Of a DNA stretch of 64,000 nt, positions 44,165-52,546 are shown piece by piece. The notes under the pieces are model-generated. The model saw only the letters and a program-made list of their open reading frames with translations, was not told where the DNA came from and ran no database searches. Both the position numbers and the translations under genes were made by a program. Each line of letters opens with the position of its first letter. Positions within the stretch are counted from its first letter, which is position 1. The stretch comes from Spirochaetales bacterium (GTDB taxonomy: Bacteria > Spirochaetota > Spirochaetia > Sphaerochaetales > Sphaerochaetaceae), in NCBI GenBank assembly GCA_018433865.1, contig JAHDQJ010000013.1, positions 1 to 64,000 of the forward strand, read 5' to 3'.

Positions 44165-44228
44165 TTCATCATCCAACAGTAGTACTTTTCAAACGCTTCT
44201 GGTGTATGGAGTACTTGGTGGAAAATAA

Positions 44229-44242
44229 TGAAAGCGGTTACA
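44229..44242. promoter_or_regulatory. LacI/cre-type operator O2
   Basis: TGAAAGCGGTTACA differs from O1 by one base and lies 78 bp downstream, just before the GGGGAGAG ribosome site of the first structural gene. Repressor bound at O1 and O2 could form a loop. A weaker match (TTCAAACGCTTCT, 44188-44200) lies between them. Confidence 0.75.
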
Positions 44243-44259
44243 TAGATGGGGAGAGACAG

Positions 44260-46137
44260 ATGGACATCGCACGGTTCCTTCGATCACAAAAGAACATAGC
44301 TGTTGCAGTCATCGGAGATGTGTGCCTGGATCTCGCCTATCAGATAACCACGGAGGGGGCCGAGGTTTCAGTTGAAACGGGACTGCAGACATTCTCCGTG
44401 CTCAGCAGCAAGCCCGAACTCGGCGGGGCGTGTAATGTAGCAGTGAATTGCATGACACTCGGAGCTGATACGGTGGATCTGTATGGCATCATCGGTAACG
44501 ATTTTTTCGGGGACCTTATCCTCTCCATGCTTTCACGCAAGAGGATCGGTATCGAATCTGTGGTGCGTCAAGATGAGCAGTGGTCGAGCCACGTATACCA
44601 TAAGGTGTTCGAAAAAGGAAAAGAACATCCACGCTTCGACAGTGGCAATTTCAACGTTCCCCAAAGACATACCCTCGATACCTTGCTCGATCGATTCCGA
44701 TCGAAACTCTACACCTATGATGTCATCATCATCAACGAACAGGTCCCAAAGGGCTTGCACTCACCAGAGTTCCAGCAGTTGCTGAACCAGCTCATTGCCG
44801 AATGTGATCCTTCGATACTCTGGTTCGCCGATTGCCGTAAGCTCAATGACAGTTACAAGCGGACGATCCACAAGTTGAACGAGCAGGAGGGCAGGGCGTT
44901 GTTCGGCTGCCCCTGTACGTTGGAGCGAGACGAACTAGCCCGCTGGTTGCTCCGCTATTTTCAGAAACCGGTGATCCTGACCCTCGGTCCGGATGGTGCG
45001 ATCGCGGTCGACGAACAGGCTATCACCGAAATCCCCGGTATCCACTTCACCGGGCAGATCGACTCTGTCGGAGCGGGGGATGCCTTCCTCGCCGGTCTCG
45101 CGATCGCCTCCTGTCGTGGTGCAAACACCGCCCAAGCTGCCTATATCGGCAACCTCTGCGCGGGGGTTTCCCTTACGGTTCTCTATGAATGCGGGCATCC
45201 CACGGTCGAGGAAGTGGAACGCTTGGCGAGGAATGCCGATTGGCGTTACCACCCCCAGATTGCTGAAGACAGTCGTCGCGCCACCTATTGGGATAATTCT
45301 CCCATCGAGATTATTGCACCACGTCACATGGCCGCCTTCCCTGCCATCGCCATATTCGATCACGACGGCACCATCTCCACCCTCCGGCAAGGCTGGGAAG
45401 CGGTGATGGAGTCGAGCATGATGTGTGCGATCGCAGGGGATGCATATTCCCGCCTATCCCCCCATCATCTCGATATGCTTACCGAGGAGATCCGGCAGTT
45501 CATCGATCGTACCACCGGCATCCAGACGATCGAGCAGATGCATCATCTCGTGCAGATGGTACGGCGGCACGGTTTGGTCAACGATTCTCAAATCCTCACC
45601 CCTCAAGAGTACAAGGCCCTCTACAACGAAGAATTGCTGAAGATGGTCTCCCGTAAGGTGAAGGAAATCAAGGAAGGCCGGTTGGATACCAGCGATGTCA
45701 CGCTCAAAGGATCGGTTGCATTCCTCCGGTACCTCGCTGAACGTAAGGTAAAACTTTTCCTGGCCAGTGGGACCGATACCGCCGATGTGCGTGCGGAAGC
45801 CGAGCTGCTTGGCTATGCGGACTGCTTCGAAGGAAGGATATTCGGTTCGGTTGGGGATGTTGCCAATGATCCCAAGCGGGTGGTAATCAAGCAAATCATC
45901 GAGAATGAGGTAGGTGGGGATCCGAGCCGTTGCATTGTTTTCGGTGATGGACCGGTGGAGATGCGGGAGGCGAAGCGGCACGGTCTCATTGCGATCGGGC
46001 TGGCCAGTGATGAGGTTCGTCGCTATGGAGACAATCCAAAGAAACGTAAACGACTGATCCTTGGTGGAGCCGACCTGCTCCTGCCCGATTTTTCCTACGC
46101 CGATGAATTGGCACGTTGCCTAGGATGGGAGGGTTGA
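44260..46137 (+). CDS. Bifunctional fusion: PfkB/HldE-like sugar kinase and HAD-family phosphatase
   Basis: The 625-residue protein joins two enzymes. Residues about 1-330 are a ribokinase-fold kinase of the RfaE/HldE type (AVIGDVCLDLAY, PELGGACNVAVN, QIDSVGAGDAFLAG with catalytic D274). Residues about 360-620 are a HAD hydrolase with motif I FDHDGT (D367, D369), a helical cap, motif II LASGTD (S503) and motif IV FGDGPVEM (D563). The start at 44260 follows GGGGAGAGACAG; an earlier ATG at 44206 would read through operator O2 and lacks a ribosome site. It would phosphorylate a sugar and dephosphorylate a phosphosugar, reminiscent of consecutive heptose-pathway steps. Confidence 0.88.
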   Translation: MDIARFLRSQKNIAVAVIGDVCLDLAYQITTEGAEVSVETGLQTFSVLSSKPELGGACNVAVNCMTLGADTVDLYGIIGNDFFGDLILSMLSRKRIGIESVVRQDEQWSSHVYHKVFEKGKEHPRFDSGNFNVPQRHTLDTLLDRFRSKLYTYDVIIINEQVPKGLHSPEFQQLLNQLIAECDPSILWFADCRKLNDSYKRTIHKLNEQEGRALFGCPCTLERDELARWLLRYFQKPVILTLGPDGAIAVDEQAITEIPGIHFTGQIDSVGAGDAFLAGLAIASCRGANTAQAAYIGNLCAGVSLTVLYECGHPTVEEVERLARNADWRYHPQIAEDSRRATYWDNSPIEIIAPRHMAAFPAIAIFDHDGTISTLRQGWEAVMESSMMCAIAGDAYSRLSPHHLDMLTEEIRQFIDRTTGIQTIEQMHHLVQMVRRHGLVNDSQILTPQEYKALYNEELLKMVSRKVKEIKEGRLDTSDVTLKGSVAFLRYLAERKVKLFLASGTDTADVRAEAELLGYADCFEGRIFGSVGDVANDPKRVVIKQIIENEVGGDPSRCIVFGDGPVEMREAKRHGLIAIGLASDEVRRYGDNPKKRKRLILGGADLLLPDFSYADELARCLGWEG

Positions 46138-46139
46138 AA

Positions 46140-47231
46140 GTGCACAGGCAATTCGACCGGAACATAATGACCTACTATCCGCTAGCCATGCGGAAGAACA
46201 AGGTGGATATCACCCGCTCTTGTGTGGATCCGGTCAATGATCCGGTCTTCCTCAGTGAATCGTTGCAAAAAAGTACTTCGGATATCGCCGAACAGATCCT
46301 CCGTTCCCGTGACAAAGGAGCGTCGGTCATCTGTGCGTTCGGTGCCCACGCCATCAAGAATGGTCTTGGTCGCTTGCTCGGTTCCATGGTCAAGCGGGGG
46401 TGGGTCACACACCTTGCGACCAATGGCGCGGCAGTCATTCATGACTGGGAATTCTCCTACATCGGCCAAAGCAGCGAGGATGTCAGGACAAATATTCAGG
46501 AAGGCAAGTTCGGCACTTGGGAGGAGACGGGGTTCTTTATCAACGTTGCGCTCGCGATTGGGGCCTTCGAAGGTTTGGGCTATGGAGAATCGGTCGGTTC
46601 CCTGATAGTGAATGGCGGGCTGGATATTCCCTCCATTTCCGATCTTGAAGCAGTCGCTACCTCAACTGCACATGTGAGCACCAAGCGAGCTGCTGCCCTG
46701 GATCTGAAGGATCTTATTGAGCGATTGCAGCTTGAGCCGGGATTTCTGCAGGTGATGCATCCCTACGCCTCCTACAGCGCACAAGCGGCCGCCTACGAAT
46801 CACGCATACCATTCACCAGCCATCCGATGTTCGGCCACGATATCATCTATACGCATAAGGCCAACTTGGGTGCAGCAATCGGGAGAACCGCCGAACGGGA
46901 TTTCCTCTCCTATGTACAGAGTGTCGGCGCATTGGAAGGAGGGGTCTACCTTTCGGTAGGGTCCGCGGTGATGTCTCCCATGATCTTTGAAAAATCACTC
47001 TCGATGGTTCGCAATGCAGGCAAGCATATCTCCGATTGTGCAATCCACGTGGTGGATTTGCAGGAGGATGGGTGGGATTGGTCTCATGGGGAACCACCGA
47101 TGGACAATCCTGCTTATTACCTGCGGTTCATGAAGACTTTCAATCGGATGGGGTGCCATGCCTCTTATCACTGTGCAGATAACAAGGCGTTCTTCGTCAG
47201 CCTTCATCGCGAGCTTGAGAAAAGGAGTTGA
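46140..47231 (+). CDS. Conserved protein of unknown function (possible Rossmann-like enzyme)
   Basis: This 363-residue protein starts at a GTG behind GGGAGGG, three bases after the fusion gene. Notable segments are ASVICAFGAHAIKNGLGRL, WVTHLATNGAAVIHDWEFSY and GKFGTWEETGFFINVALAIG. The central part looks like a nucleotide-binding alpha/beta fold and faintly recalls deoxyhypusine-synthase-type proteins, but the GGGxxKHH lysine motif of that family is absent. There is no signal or membrane segment. Its fixed place between the kinase-phosphatase and an epimerase implies a catalytic step on a sugar phosphate. I do not recognise a characterised homologue. Confidence 0.75.
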   Translation: MHRQFDRNIMTYYPLAMRKNKVDITRSCVDPVNDPVFLSESLQKSTSDIAEQILRSRDKGASVICAFGAHAIKNGLGRLLGSMVKRGWVTHLATNGAAVIHDWEFSYIGQSSEDVRTNIQEGKFGTWEETGFFINVALAIGAFEGLGYGESVGSLIVNGGLDIPSISDLEAVATSTAHVSTKRAAALDLKDLIERLQLEPGFLQVMHPYASYSAQAAAYESRIPFTSHPMFGHDIIYTHKANLGAAIGRTAERDFLSYVQSVGALEGGVYLSVGSAVMSPMIFEKSLSMVRNAGKHISDCAIHVVDLQEDGWDWSHGEPPMDNPAYYLRFMKTFNRMGCHASYHCADNKAFFVSLHRELEKRS

Positions 47232-47236
47232 TTGTC

Positions 47237-48523
47237 ATGGATATACGGGAATCGGTATTGTCCTGGAAAGCCGAGATGGAACATCATCTCCATCACGAGC
47301 TGCTTCCATTCTGGTTGGACCGTCTATGGGACGAGAAGTGGGGAGGTTTCCTTACCCAATGGGATGCCGAGGGGAAAGATTCGCAAGTGGACGAGAAATC
47401 GTTGCTCGCCCATATGCGAACCGTCTACTCACTGAGTATCGCGAGTGCCCACGGACATGACCTGGACGGACGATGCGCTGACTTGGCGAGACGGGGAGTT
47501 CTCTTCGCGATCGACCATTATTGGGATTCCGTGCACGGCGGATTTTACTGGCTTTTCAACCGTAAGAACGAAGTGATCATCGATAAGAAGATTGTCTACG
47601 GACTTTCGTTTGCGATATACGCGCTCAGCACCTATGCGAAGACCTTCGGCGATCCGATCGGATTGTACTATGCTGAACGCTGCTTCGATCTTTTGCAGAA
47701 ATATGCAACCGAGACCTCCTATGGAGGGTATTGGGAAATGTTCGAGCGCGACTGGAAACTATGCGCAGGTGATAGTGGCGGCGGTGACCGCAAGACACTT
47801 GATGTTCACATGCACCTGATGGAGGCCTTCACCGCGCTCTATGGAGCCAGCGGGAAGGATATCCACAGGAGGAAACTGATTGAGATAATCAACCTGATCA
47901 ATGCCAATATCCTTCATCCGGAACATAAGACGGGCATTCCCCAATTCTTCTGTGATTGGAGCGTAGCACCTCAGATCAAATTCGATATCATCTGGGGATG
48001 GGACCGGTTTTCTGCAGAATCGGGTGCAAAGCCGAACGCATTGGACAATACCTCATATGGGCACAATGTCGAGTTCTTCTGGCTGCTCAGCGATGCGTTG
48101 CGTGTGCTGGGAGTGTCAAAAGAGCCTTATGAGGCGATGTTTTCCAAAATCCTCGAACACGCGATCACCTATGGAGTGGATCGCGAACATGGCGGAATCT
48201 ATGTAGAGGGTTCGTTGGATGGCTCGGCGGTGTTCGATGCGTACAAGGAATTCTGGCAACAGGCTGAGTTCCTCATCGGTATGCTCGATGCTTATCTGGC
48301 CTATGATGACGAACGGTATCTCGAGGTATACCAAAATGTGCACCGCTTTGTCTTCGACAAAATGATCAACCACAAGGTGGGTGAGTGGCTCGCTCTTCTG
48401 GAGAGGGAGGGGAAGCCGATTTGGAGCCACATGAGCCACTCGTGGAAGGTGAACTACCATACGATCCGAGCTGCGACACTGAGCTTGGATCGGATGGAAA
48501 AGATACTATTGCGTGTGAAATGA
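47237..48523 (+). CDS. AGE-family 2-epimerase (cellobiose/mannobiose or N-acylglucosamine epimerase-like)
   Basis: The 428-residue (alpha/alpha)6-barrel enzyme shows DEKWGGFLTQWD near the N-terminus, then WDSVHGGFYWLFNRK, TLDVHMHLMEAFTALY and LDNTSYGHNVEFFWLLSDAL. The SYGHxxE motif favours the cellobiose/mannobiose 2-epimerase branch over GlcNAc epimerases. HSWKVNYHTIRA supplies the late catalytic His. AAAAGGAG precedes the ATG at 47237. In beta-mannan catabolism, such enzymes convert Man-containing disaccharides to glucosyl forms. No mannoside phosphorylase is present here, so the link is by family only. Confidence 0.88.
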   Translation: MDIRESVLSWKAEMEHHLHHELLPFWLDRLWDEKWGGFLTQWDAEGKDSQVDEKSLLAHMRTVYSLSIASAHGHDLDGRCADLARRGVLFAIDHYWDSVHGGFYWLFNRKNEVIIDKKIVYGLSFAIYALSTYAKTFGDPIGLYYAERCFDLLQKYATETSYGGYWEMFERDWKLCAGDSGGGDRKTLDVHMHLMEAFTALYGASGKDIHRRKLIEIINLINANILHPEHKTGIPQFFCDWSVAPQIKFDIIWGWDRFSAESGAKPNALDNTSYGHNVEFFWLLSDALRVLGVSKEPYEAMFSKILEHAITYGVDREHGGIYVEGSLDGSAVFDAYKEFWQQAEFLIGMLDAYLAYDDERYLEVYQNVHRFVFDKMINHKVGEWLALLEREGKPIWSHMSHSWKVNYHTIRAATLSLDRMEKILLRVK

Positions 48524-48562
48524 CTTCGTTGAAGTCTTGATCATAGAAAAAAGGAGAAGACT

Positions 48563-49834
48563 ATGAGAAAAAGAATCATGGTTGGACTGTTGGTAGCTCT
48601 GGTTGCCACCACGATGCTCTTTGCGCAGGGTGCGCAGGAACGTAAGGGTCCCAGCAAGACGCTGGAGATCTTCAGTTGGTGGACCGCCGGTGGGGAGGCG
48701 GATGGCTTGCAGGCGATGATCAATGAGTTCAATCGTCAGTATCCCGACATTGAGATCATCAACGCTACGGTGGCAGGTGGAGCCGGAACTAACGCCAAGG
48801 CAGTGCTTGCAACCCGGATGCAGGGTGGAAATCCCCCCGATACATTCCAGGTTCACGCAGGGCATGAACTGATCGACACGTGGGTTGTCTCCGGATTCAT
48901 GGAGCCCGTCACCTTCATTCTGAAGGACGCCGGATTCATGGACAAGTACCCCGCTGATGTCATCGACATCATTTCCTACAACGGAGAGGTCTACAGCATC
49001 CCTGTGAACATCCACCGTTCGAACGTCATGTGGTACAGCCCGAAGCTGTTCGCGCAGTTCAATCTTACTCCTCCGAAGACAATCGAGGATTTCTTCAAGG
49101 TCGCTGAAGTCTTCAAGGCGAACGGAATCCCCGCACTCGCCCTGGGTGACAATGAGATCTGGGCAGCGACCCACCTTCTGGAGAGTGTCATCCTCGCCAA
49201 CGTCGGTCCCGATAAATATCGTGACTTGTGGCAGGGAAAGGTAAAGTGGAATGATCCGCAGGTCCGCAAGGGATTGACCGACTACACCAAGATGATGGGC
49301 TATATCAACCGCGACCACGCAGCACTGGCCAATATGGATGCAGCCGGATATGTTGCAGAGGGCAAGGCGGCGATGAACGTAATGGGCGACTGGGCTGCAG
49401 GATACTACTACTCCCAAGGCTTCAAGCAGGGCGTGGATTGGGATTGGGCTCCCGCTCCCGGCACCACCGGCAGCTTCATCATGCTCAGCGACTCTTTCGG
49501 CCTGCCGAAGAATGCTCCTAACCGTGACAACGTCATCAAGTGGCTGACTCTCTGTGCTTCCCAAGCCGGCCAGGATGCGTTCAACCCGATCAAGGGATCG
49601 ATTCCTTCACGGATAGATGGCGACCGCTCCAAGTATGACAAGTACCTGAACGCGGCGATGGATGACTTCGCCTCCAATGCGATCGTTGCCAGTGTCGCAC
49701 ACGGAGCAGCAGTTTCCGAACCATGGTTGACCCGGGTCAATGACATCATGAGCGTGTTCACCACTGATCTGAATGTTGACAAGGCAATCGCCGAATTCCA
49801 GGCGGCAGCCGACAGGTATGCACCTAAAAACTGA
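48563..49834 (+). CDS. Sugar ABC transporter substrate-binding protein (CUT1, family 1 SBP)
   Basis: A 423-residue exported receptor with signal MRKRIMVGLLVALVATTMLFAQGAQE. The mature part carries LEIFSWWTAGGEADGLQAMINEFNRQYPDIEI, NPPDTFQVHAGHELID, EGKAAMNVMGDWAAGYY and KGSIPSRID, which are features of glucose/oligosaccharide family 1 binding proteins. AAAAAGGAGAAGACT precedes the ATG. It is followed by a 30-bp perfect palindrome before the permease genes, which would favour higher receptor than permease yield. Confidence 0.94.
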   Translation: MRKRIMVGLLVALVATTMLFAQGAQERKGPSKTLEIFSWWTAGGEADGLQAMINEFNRQYPDIEIINATVAGGAGTNAKAVLATRMQGGNPPDTFQVHAGHELIDTWVVSGFMEPVTFILKDAGFMDKYPADVIDIISYNGEVYSIPVNIHRSNVMWYSPKLFAQFNLTPPKTIEDFFKVAEVFKANGIPALALGDNEIWAATHLLESVILANVGPDKYRDLWQGKVKWNDPQVRKGLTDYTKMMGYINRDHAALANMDAAGYVAEGKAAMNVMGDWAAGYYYSQGFKQGVDWDWAPAPGTTGSFIMLSDSFGLPKNAPNRDNVIKWLTLCASQAGQDAFNPIKGSIPSRIDGDRSKYDKYLNAAMDDFASNAIVASVAHGAAVSEPWLTRVNDIMSVFTTDLNVDKAIAEFQAAADRYAPKN

Positions 49835-49857
49835 GGGTGTATACTGTAGTCTGATTC

Positions 49858-49887
49858 GCATGGTTGCAGGATATCCTGCAACCATGC
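49858..49887. repeat. Perfect 30-bp palindrome between receptor and permease genes
   Basis: The arm GCATGGTTGCAGGAT is followed directly by its reverse complement, giving a 15-bp hairpin in RNA with no T-run after it. Placed between a binding-protein gene and its permeases, it resembles mRNA-stabilising or attenuating structures that raise receptor levels, as in malE-malF. Confidence 0.9.
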
Positions 49888-49902
49888 ACTGAAAGAGGTA
49901 GT

Positions 49903-50796
49903 ATGTACTGTGCAAAGAAAGACCGCAGGTTGGCGATCATCATCCTGATTCCGATGCTTTCGGTGTTGTTCCTTTTTGTCTACGGATTCATCGCATGGTC
50001 GCTGAGGATATCGTTCACCGATTGGAACAGCATTCTTCCAGACATGACATGGGTAGGACTCGACAACTACCGCATGCTGTTCTCCTCCCAGCGGTTCCAG
50101 ACCGATATACGCAATACCCTCTACTTCACCGTTTTCTTCATGGCAATCTGTATCGTCGGTGGATTCTTCCTCAGTTACCTGCTTTACTCGAAATTGAAAG
50201 GAGAGTCCCTGCTCAGGACGATCTACCTCTTTCCCCTTTCCCTTTCGTTCGTGGTGACCGGCGTTCTTTGGCGTTGGATCTTCAGCCCCGAGGTCGGGAT
50301 CAATGCGCTGTTCAGGATGATGGGATTCAAGGCGACCTTCGGATGGTTCACCAGCACCCATAGCGTGGCGGGTTTCAATGTCGCGCTCATCGCACTGATC
50401 ATCGCGGCTTCTTGGCAATACATGGGATATACCATGGCCATGTTCCTTGCAGGATTGCGCGGCATACCCGACCAGCTGATCGAATCAGCACAAATGGACG
50501 GGGCAGGGGAAGCCGCCATCATCTGGTACATCATCCTCCCTATCATCAAACCCATCACCTTCTCCGCGATGATCGTGCTCGGGCACATTTCCTTGAAGAT
50601 TTTCGACCTCGCGTACGCGATGACCGGTAAAGGGCCTGCGTTTGTCACCGATTTTCCAGGATTGTTCATGTTCGAGACGACTTTTCGGGGCAACCATTAT
50701 GCCGAGGGTGCTGCCATCTCCATCATCATGCTCTTCTTGGTCGCACTGGTGATCGTTCCCTATCTCTACTCCACGTTGAAGGGGGATGCCCAATGA
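49903..50796 (+). CDS. Sugar ABC transporter permease (CUT1, MalF/UgpA-like)
   Basis: The 297-residue membrane protein has six segments and the EAA loop QLIESAQMDGAGEAAIIWYIILPIIKP. ATG 49903 follows GAAAGAGGTAGT; the longer frame upstream runs through the palindrome and is not a plausible protein. It overlaps the next permease gene by ATGA. It forms the channel with that partner; as in the first CUT1 operon, no ATPase gene is present. Confidence 0.93.
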   Translation: MYCAKKDRRLAIIILIPMLSVLFLFVYGFIAWSLRISFTDWNSILPDMTWVGLDNYRMLFSSQRFQTDIRNTLYFTVFFMAICIVGGFFLSYLLYSKLKGESLLRTIYLFPLSLSFVVTGVLWRWIFSPEVGINALFRMMGFKATFGWFTSTHSVAGFNVALIALIIAASWQYMGYTMAMFLAGLRGIPDQLIESAQMDGAGEAAIIWYIILPIIKPITFSAMIVLGHISLKIFDLAYAMTGKGPAFVTDFPGLFMFETTFRGNHYAEGAAISIIMLFLVALVIVPYLYSTLKGDAQ

Positions 50797-51617
50797 CCAT
50801 GAACCGTTCGAGCAAGGCGATTAAGTATGCCTTGGCTATCATAGGCGTGCTGCTATTCCTCTTTCCTCTCTATATCATCTTCAATAACAGTCTTAAACCG
50901 TTCAGCGACGTCCGTATCAGTGAGATGTGGATCCCTGCACGGAATGTCTCTCTCGAAGGATATGGTGAAGCTATCGTAAAGCTTGCACAGAATATCCAGA
51001 ACAGCTTCATCCTCGTCATTCCCGTGAGTCTCCTCTCGGTGCTCTTCGGCTCGGTGATCGGTTTCATCTTTGCCAAGGTGAAATTCCGCTTTTCCAACGT
51101 CCTTTTCGCTCTGGTGATCTTCGGAATGTTCATTCCATACCAAAGCATCCTCATCCCATTGGTGCGGAGCATGAACAAAATCGGACTCTACGGGAAATTG
51201 TCTGGTTTGATCGTGACCCATATCATCTACGGTCTTCCCATCTCATCGCTTATGTTCCGCAACTACTATGCGAAGATCCCTGACGAGCTGGTTGAGGCCG
51301 GCATGATCGACGGATTGCGTCTTTGGGGAGTATTTACCCAAGTTGTGGTGCCCATCTCACTTCCTACAATGGTAGTCGTATTGATCTGGCAATTCACCAG
51401 CGTCTGGAACGACTTCCTGTTCGCAGTTGTCCTCACCCAAAGACCTTCAATCCAGCCGATCACTGTTGCATTGCAGAATCTCGCGGGTACGCAGGTCATT
51501 GAGTGGAATGTACAGATGGCCGGTGCACTCATCGCGGCCATTCCTACCTTGCTCGTCTATATTTTCCTCGGCAAGTATTTCATACAGGGACTCTTATCTG
51601 GATCAGTGAAAGGGTAG
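50793..51617 (+). CDS. Sugar ABC transporter permease (CUT1, MalG/UgpE-like)
   Basis: The 274-residue membrane protein has six segments, the EAA loop ELVEAGMIDGLRLWGVFTQVVVPISLP and the tail YFIQGLLSGSVKG. Its start overlaps the preceding permease stop. It completes the importer, and the ROK kinase gene follows after six bases. Confidence 0.93.
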   Translation: MTMNRSSKAIKYALAIIGVLLFLFPLYIIFNNSLKPFSDVRISEMWIPARNVSLEGYGEAIVKLAQNIQNSFILVIPVSLLSVLFGSVIGFIFAKVKFRFSNVLFALVIFGMFIPYQSILIPLVRSMNKIGLYGKLSGLIVTHIIYGLPISSLMFRNYYAKIPDELVEAGMIDGLRLWGVFTQVVVPISLPTMVVVLIWQFTSVWNDFLFAVVLTQRPSIQPITVALQNLAGTQVIEWNVQMAGALIAAIPTLLVYIFLGKYFIQGLLSGSVKG

Positions 51618-51623
51618 GTCGCA

Positions 51624-52532
51624 ATGGATTCACATATATTCCTTGGTATCGACATTGGTGGTACCAAGACCTCCATCAGCATTGGTGATGATTCGGGAAG
51701 ACTCTTGGGAAAACGCAAGTTTTCCACGCGATCGGGGGTGGATTCGGTAGTCTCAGACTGTCACCGTGAGATATCACTGCTTCTTCAGGAAGTCAATCTC
51801 GCATGCTTTGATGCGATCGGCATCTCCTGCGGCGGACCTCTTGACAGCAAGCTGGGAATCATCCAATCCCCGCCGAACCTCCCCGGCTGGGATGACATCC
51901 CGATTGTCAAGATATTCGAGGAATGCTACCACGTTCCGGTGTATCTTGAGAATGATGCGAACGCATGCGCGCTTGCCGAGTGGTATTGGGGCAATGGAAG
52001 GGGAAGCGATTCAATCATCTTCCTCACCTTTGGTACCGGCTTGGGAGCCGGTCTCATACTCGATGGCAAGTTGTATCGTGGAACTAGCGGGCTCGCCGGC
52101 GAAATCGGTCATTGGCGGATGGCGGATGATGGTCCCTACTGTTACTACAAGAGAGGTTCGTGGGAGAGTTTTTGCAGCGGTTCGGGCATTGCAGGATTAT
52201 ATGAACAGGTCACAGGCAAACGGTTGAGCGCCAAGGATGTGTGTGAAGCAGCGAAGTCCGGGGAGGTACATGCCGTGCAAGTCATCGATGAGAGCGCACG
52301 CATGCTCGGTGTAGGTCTTGCGCTCCTAGTCGACCTGCTCAATCCTCAGACGATCATCATCGGCAGTATTTATACGCGGGATGAAGAGCTGTTCAAGCCC
52401 CTGATGGACCGAGTGATGCTCGAGGAGACGTTGTCCATTGCCTACCGTGATTGCACAGTGCTTCCGTCATTGCTTGGAGAGCAGCTGGGAGACATGGCCG
52501 CGCTTGGAATCGCGATGGAACGGTATGCATGA
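51624..52532 (+). CDS. ROK-family sugar kinase
   Basis: A 302-residue kinase with the phosphate-binding motif GIDIGGTKTS at residues 8-17, substrate-binding ENDANACALAEW, and the second phosphate loop TFGTGLGAGLILDG. The conserved zinc-site His is H163 (EIGHWRM). The Cys cluster that normally follows (CxCGxxGCxE) is replaced by CYYKRGSWESFCSGSG, so structural zinc binding is doubtful. It probably phosphorylates a hexose such as glucose or an N-acylhexosamine released after epimerisation. It is tightly placed after the permeases. Confidence 0.9.
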   Translation: MDSHIFLGIDIGGTKTSISIGDDSGRLLGKRKFSTRSGVDSVVSDCHREISLLLQEVNLACFDAIGISCGGPLDSKLGIIQSPPNLPGWDDIPIVKIFEECYHVPVYLENDANACALAEWYWGNGRGSDSIIFLTFGTGLGAGLILDGKLYRGTSGLAGEIGHWRMADDGPYCYYKRGSWESFCSGSGIAGLYEQVTGKRLSAKDVCEAAKSGEVHAVQVIDESARMLGVGLALLVDLLNPQTIIIGSIYTRDEELFKPLMDRVMLEETLSIAYRDCTVLPSLLGEQLGDMAALGIAMERYA

Positions 52533-52546
52533 AGGAGAGAATAGCC

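Noticed and set aside
44206-44259. Upstream ATG start for the kinase-phosphatase fusion
   Set aside because: It lacks a ribosome site, would translate through operator O2, and the added 18 residues look unlike the family; the ATG at 44260 follows GGGGAGAG.
52529-52546. ATG at 52529 as start of the SIS isomerase
   Set aside because: It overlaps the ROK stop attractively, but the GGAGAGA ribosome site lies after it and is correctly spaced for 52547.
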